Below are positions 6,295 to 8,767 of a DNA stretch of 8,767 bases, piece after piece (the first letter of the stretch is position 1; the number at the start of each line of letters is the position of its first letter). The position numbers and the translations under genes were made by a program. Under the pieces are notes generated by a model. The model did not search any database. It was not told the DNA's origin and saw only the letters and a program-made list of their open reading frames with translations. Origin of the DNA: Eubacterium sp. (GTDB lineage Bacteria > Bacillota > Clostridia > Lachnospirales > Lachnospiraceae); the NCBI GenBank assembly GCA_021442545.1, contig JABUSX010000395.1, positions 1-8,767 on the forward strand. The letters run 5' to 3'.

Positions 6295-7140
6295 ATGAAG
6301 AAGTCCATGACATGTAATGAAATTCTGAATAAACTGGAGACAGAATATCCGGCAGATTATGCCGAGGATTGGGATAATCCCGGGCTTCTGGCCGGAAGAA
6401 GGGACGGCACCGTACAGACCGTCCTTGTCGCGCTCGATGCAACGGAAGATGTTATCGAACAGGCAGTCCGGCAGCATGCGGATCTTCTGATCACCCATCA
6501 TCCCCTTCTTTTTCATGGAATACGCAGCGTGAATGATCAGGATTTCATCGGTCGTCGTCTGCTGACTCTGATCGAAAATCATATTGCCTGTTATGCGATT
6601 CATACCAATTTCGATGTTCTCGGGATGGCAGAGCTGAATGAAAAACAGCTTGGGCTTCAGAATGCCCGTGTACTTGACATAACAAAGGAAACCGAAAACG
6701 GAACGGAAGGTATTGGCCGCATCGGTGAGATGAAAGAACCGGTTTCTCTGCGGCAGATGGCTGCCCTGGTTTCCGTGAAAATGGGGGTTCCCTCCGTAAG
6801 GTGCTATGGCCCGGATGATTCGGACGGATCCGCTCATTCTGTTCTGGTCCGTCGGGTTGCTGTCTGCGGCGGATCAGGAAAGAGCATGATTTCACATGCA
6901 CTGAGAGAAGGTGCGGATGTACTGGTAACGGGAGATATCGATTATCACAGTGCAATCGATGCACTTTCCTGCGGCCTGTATATCATCGATGCCGGACACT
7001 ACGGAACGGAATACGGGTTTATATCTGCCCTGGCTGAAAAGCTGCGCGGATGGTTTCCCGGACTTACGGTATCCGAGGCTCCGATCCGGCACCCGTACAC
7101 AGATATTTCTTTTGATCCGCAGGAGGGTTCTCCGAAGTGA
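6295..7140 (+). CDS. Nif3-like dinuclear metal centre protein (YqfO/YbgI family)
   Basis: The family forms hexameric toroids with a two-metal site; a GTP cyclohydrolase I type 2 label is common in databases but the cellular role is not settled. The 281-residue product has the metal-binding motifs in order: LLITHHPLLFHG with H68-H69, AIHTNFD (101-107), and DAGHYGTE with H235 and E239. The near-N-terminal AEDWDNPGLLAG (23-34) and the central VRRVAVCGGSGKSMI (185-199) are also typical. It is closer in length to E. coli YbgI than to B. subtilis YqfO, so the extra inserted domain of YqfO is missing. ATG 6295 follows a strong AGGAGGT (6279-6285) by nine bases, though that site lies in a possible hairpin. 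It is probably the last gene of the dgt-dnaG-rpoD-trmK transcript. No convincing terminator follows. Confidence 0.93.
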   Translation: MKKSMTCNEILNKLETEYPADYAEDWDNPGLLAGRRDGTVQTVLVALDATEDVIEQAVRQHADLLITHHPLLFHGIRSVNDQDFIGRRLLTLIENHIACYAIHTNFDVLGMAELNEKQLGLQNARVLDITKETENGTEGIGRIGEMKEPVSLRQMAALVSVKMGVPSVRCYGPDDSDGSAHSVLVRRVAVCGGSGKSMISHALREGADVLVTGDIDYHSAIDALSCGLYIIDAGHYGTEYGFISALAEKLRGWFPGLTVSEAPIRHPYTDISFDPQEGSPK

Positions 7141-7200
7141 ATAAAAGAGTAAATATGCGGAAGCCGGTGCAGACCAGATGAGATTTACAGGAAAACGGCT

Positions 7201-7229
7201 TTGACGTTTTGCCTGAAATATGCTATTTT
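7201..7229 (+). promoter_or_regulatory. Promoter of rnpB (extended -10)
   Basis: TTGACG (7201-7206) and TATTTT (7224-7229) are spaced by 17 bases, and a TGC just before the -10 box makes it an extended -10 element. A start near 7236 would give a leader of about 14 nt before the P1 helix of RNase P RNA. The -35 box is the same hexamer as in the tRNA-Leu promoter of this window. A TATAAA at 7241-7246 lacks a -35 partner. Confidence 0.65.
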
Positions 7230-7249
7230 TCAAGATGCTGTATAAATTA

Positions 7250-7601
7250 CAAGCGGGACATGCGGCCGCGGACGGAAAACCCGAAAGGGACCGTCTGAGG
7301 AAAGTCCGGGCTTCACAGGGCAGGATGCCGGATAACGTCCGGCGAAGGTGACTTCAGGGACAGTGCAACAGAAAAGAACCGCGGCCCGTATTTATACGGA
7401 CGTAAGGGTGAAAAGGCAGTGTAAGAGACTACCGGCCTTCCGGCAACGGCAGGTGACGTGTAAACCCCATCCGAAGCAAGACCGCACAGGAGGCAATGCG
7501 GCGGCCCGCCGCGTCTCCAGGTAGGTCGCTGGATCCTTTCGGCAACGAGAGGGCAAGATAGATGGCCGCACGAGACAGAACCCGGCTTATCGTCCCGCTT
7601 G
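7250..7601 (+). ncRNA. rnpB: RNase P RNA, type A
   Basis: This is the catalytic RNA that removes 5' leaders from precursor tRNAs together with the RnpA protein. The conserved 5' core GAGGAAAGTCCGGGC begins at 7297, followed by TTCACAGGGCAGG. The internal core GTAAACCCCATCCGAAGCAAG starts near 7460, GGTAGG near 7520 fits the L15 loop that binds the tRNA CCA end, and the 3' core ACAGAACCCGGCTTAT runs 7575-7590. P1 pairs 7250-7259 with 7592-7601 (AAGCGGGAC/GTCCCGCTT plus a closing C-G). P2 pairs TGCGGCC (7261-7267) with GGCCGCA (7564-7570). P3 contains GACGG (7271-7275) and CCGTC (7291-7295). The architecture is type A, as in Clostridia. Five T's at 7603-7607 follow P1 and may serve as a weak terminator. 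The exact mature ends are inferred from P1. Confidence 0.97.
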
Positions 7602-7713
7602 CTTTTTATACGCAGACAGCAGAATGTTCACGATACCCCTCTTGCAGCCGGCTTACGTATTGTATGTGTTTCATCGGCGGGGTCTGTGCGGCAGGGGAAG
7701 ATCTCCCGGCATT

Positions 7714-7719
7714 AGGAGA
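7714..7719 (+). promoter_or_regulatory. Ribosome binding site deciding the TTG start of maf
   Basis: AGGAGA lies seven bases before TTG 7727. It decides the start: the open frame itself runs back to an ATG at 7562, but that codon is inside the conserved 3' part of RNase P RNA and has no ribosome site. The gap 7602-7726 otherwise shows no gene and no promoter I would defend. Confidence 0.75.
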
Positions 7720-7726
7720 ATATGTT

Positions 7727-8374
7727 TTGAGTACGCTGATTCTGGCATCCGCTTCTCCAAGAAGAAAAGAACTTCTGGTACGTATCGGAATTTCCCCGGT
7801 CGTTTATCCGGTTTCTTCCGATGAGGTCTATACGGAAAAAGAACCGTCAGAGATCGTGAAGGAACTCGCTTTCGGAAAGGTATCTGAAGCGGCCGGACAG
7901 CTTTTGGAAAAACAGGAACTGAGGGCAGATACATATCTGCTGGGAGCGGACACGATCGTTGTATGTGAAGGAAAGATTCTCGGGAAGCCTGTCTCGGAAG
8001 AAGACGCAGCAAGGATGCTGAGGGCAGTTCAGGGTCATACACACAAGGTTTATACAGGAGTATCGATCCTGTATGCAGAAGAAGGAGATCACATGCCGGA
8101 TATAAATACCAGTTTTTCTGTTTGTACGGATGTGGATGTTCTTCCGATGACGGAAGAAGAAATCCGCGCCTATATACAAACGGGAGAACCAATGGATAAA
8201 GCCGGTTCTTACGGGATCCAGGGAATTTTCTCCCGTCATATTTCCGGGATCCGCGGTGATTATACCAATGTAGTCGGTCTCCCGGTATCTGCTGTTTACC
8301 GTTCCCTTCGCAGTATGGGCTTTTACGGAAAACAGACCGACGGTATACAACAGAAAGATGGTTCTTATTTATGA
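7727..8374 (+). CDS. maf: Maf family nucleotide pyrophosphatase (dTTP/UTP type, YhdE-like)
   Basis: Maf proteins hydrolyse nucleoside triphosphates, including non-canonical or modified ones, to the monophosphate and pyrophosphate; the YhdE subgroup prefers dTTP and UTP. From TTG 7727 the product has 215 residues, close to the usual length of about 190-210. The signature motifs are all present: ILASASPRRKELL (5-17) for the phosphate-binding loop, LGADTIV (72-78) with catalytic D75, ILGKP (84-88), and GEPMDKAGSYGIQG (153-166). The last motif matches the E. coli YhdE pattern (EPLDKAGAYGIQG), which supports the dTTP/UTP assignment. It ends at 8374 directly before a terminator, so it is the last gene of its transcript. 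No separate promoter was identified between rnpB and maf, so readthrough from rnpB is possible. Confidence 0.93.
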   Translation: MSTLILASASPRRKELLVRIGISPVVYPVSSDEVYTEKEPSEIVKELAFGKVSEAAGQLLEKQELRADTYLLGADTIVVCEGKILGKPVSEEDAARMLRAVQGHTHKVYTGVSILYAEEGDHMPDINTSFSVCTDVDVLPMTEEEIRAYIQTGEPMDKAGSYGIQGIFSRHISGIRGDYTNVVGLPVSAVYRSLRSMGFYGKQTDGIQQKDGSYL

Positions 8375-8375
8375 C

Positions 8376-8405
8376 AGCGGCATCACTTTTGTGATCCGCT
8401 TTCTT
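8376..8405 (+). terminator. Rho-independent terminator after maf
   Basis: AGCGG-C-ATCAC (8376-8386) pairs with GTGAT-CCGCT (8391-8400) around a TTTT loop: ten base pairs with a single bulged C. The T-rich tract TTCTT follows at 8401-8405. The hairpin begins two bases after the maf stop codon. The tail is interrupted by one C, so termination may be partial. Confidence 0.75.
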
Positions 8406-8424
8406 ATGAAATAAAACCGTTATG

Positions 8425-8471
8425 CGGGTCCGGCCTGAACGGAAAACTTCTTTCAGGAATACGGAGTCCCG
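8425..8471 (+). promoter_or_regulatory. Long interrupted hairpin in the pyrB leader
   Basis: CGGG (8425-8428) pairs with CCCG (8468-8471), CCG (8430-8432) with CGG (8462-8464), and CCTGAA (8434-8439) with TTCAGG (8452-8457). These nest into one stem of 13 pairs with small internal loops. A competing self-complement, CCGTCGACGG (8469-8478), overlaps its 3' foot. No U-run follows and no PyrR-binding consensus was recognised. A weak promoter, TTGTGA (8389-8394) and TAAAAC (8412-8417) at 17 bases, would start transcription just before the structure. Regulatory function is inferred from position only. Confidence 0.35.
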
Positions 8472-8524
8472 TCGACGGAAGGATGGTTATCAAACATACC
8501 AACTACAGAAAAGGAGGACCTATT

Positions 8525-8767
8525 ATGCAGCAATTACAAAATCTCCGTCATCTTATGTCGCCGATGGATTTTTCGGTAGAAGAACTGGACCGGATGATGG
8601 ATCTCGCGGCGGATATGGAGGCTCGTCCGGAAGTTTACGCGCATTCCTGTGAAGGTCTGAAACTTGCAACGCTTTTCTATGAACCGAGCACCAGGACAAG
8701 GCTCAGCTTTGAATCGGCCATGCTGAATCTCGGCGGCAAGGTACTTGGTTTTTCTTCAGCCGCGAGC
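8525..8767 (+). CDS. pyrB: Aspartate carbamoyltransferase catalytic chain, 5' part
   Basis: PyrB joins carbamoyl phosphate and aspartate to give carbamoyl aspartate, the committed step of pyrimidine synthesis. The first 81 residues are present and run off the window end with no stop. [21 protein letters not shown] (about 8-28) is the usual N-terminal helix region. [26 protein letters not shown] (46-71) holds the carbamoyl-phosphate-binding signature S55-T-R-T-R59. ATG 8525 is chosen for the strong AAGGAGG at 8511-8517, seven bases upstream. An in-frame ATG at 8483 would add 14 residues but has its AAGG directly abutting the codon, and the family does not need the extra residues. It is separated from maf by a terminator and has its own structured leader, so it is probably the first gene of a pyrimidine operon continuing to the right (often pyrB-pyrI; not visible here). 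Confidence 0.95.
   Translation, partial: MQQLQNLRHLMSPMDFSVEELDRMMDLAADMEARPEVYAHSCEGLKLATLFYEPSTRTRLSFESAMLNLGGKVLGFSSAAS

Noticed and set aside
7161..7201. Possible terminator after the nif3-like gene (AAGCCG with CGGCTT)
   Set aside because: A six-pair stem with a loop of about 29 bases and no U-run is not convincing, and its 3' arm overlaps the rnpB -35 box.
7562..7726. N-terminal extension of Maf from ATG 7562
   Set aside because: The codon lies in the conserved 3' core of RNase P RNA, has no ribosome site, and the extra residues are unlike Maf. TTG 7727 has AGGAGA seven bases upstream.
8483..8524. Upstream in-frame ATG for pyrB
   Set aside because: Its AAGG abuts the codon with no spacing, while AAGGAGG sits correctly before ATG 8525, which gives a family-like N-terminus.
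8422..8652. 76-codon frame as a pyrB leader gene
   Set aside because: It runs out of frame through the pyrB start, is Arg/Gly-rich without family resemblance, and has no ribosome site.

Overview
The window looks like a chromosomal housekeeping region of a Gram-positive anaerobe of the Clostridia, most likely Lachnospiraceae or a close relative. Four things suggest this: the gene order dgt-dnaG-rpoD-trmK-nif3-like, a type A RNase P RNA (Bacilli carry type B), sigma-A-like promoters with AAGGAGG-type ribosome sites, and the protein sequences themselves. Genus-level placement is not possible from this alone. I see no mobile elements, CRISPR arrays or phage genes.

Layout. Positions 1-177 hold a leftward tRNA-Leu (anticodon AAG) with a clear promoter and a likely terminator at the window edge. 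Positions 117-396 are a mostly AT-rich intergenic stretch. From 397 to 7140 five rightward genes form a 'macromolecular synthesis' cluster: a dGTPase-like dNTP triphosphohydrolase (TTG start), DNA primase (dnaG), the principal sigma factor (rpoD/sigA), tRNA m1A22 methyltransferase (trmK, TTG start, overlapping the rpoD stop) and a Nif3-like dinuclear-metal protein. An independent promoter at 7201-7229 drives RNase P RNA (rnpB, about 7250-7601). It is followed by maf (TTG start at 7727), a terminator, and the first 81 codons of pyrB (aspartate carbamoyltransferase), cut by the window end.

How the genes fit together. The cluster joins nucleotide-pool control (dgt), replication priming (dnaG), transcription initiation (rpoD) and tRNA maturation or modification (trmK, rnpB), with nucleotide-pool housecleaning (maf) and pyrimidine synthesis (pyrB) alongside. 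Short gaps and one stop/start overlap imply co-transcription of dgt through the nif3-like gene, but no promoter for that unit could be named with confidence.

Most unusual points. The principal sigma factor carries about 290 extra N-terminal residues. They are a lysine/glutamate/alanine-rich, low-complexity polyampholyte with five spaced lysine-rich repeats, placed ahead of an otherwise normal 371-residue sigma-A. The leader before the nif3-like gene has two hairpins, one covering the ribosome site, plus an alternative pairing partner. The pyrB leader also folds into a long interrupted hairpin. A possible 53-codon ORF and a two-tier hairpin lie between dnaG and rpoD.
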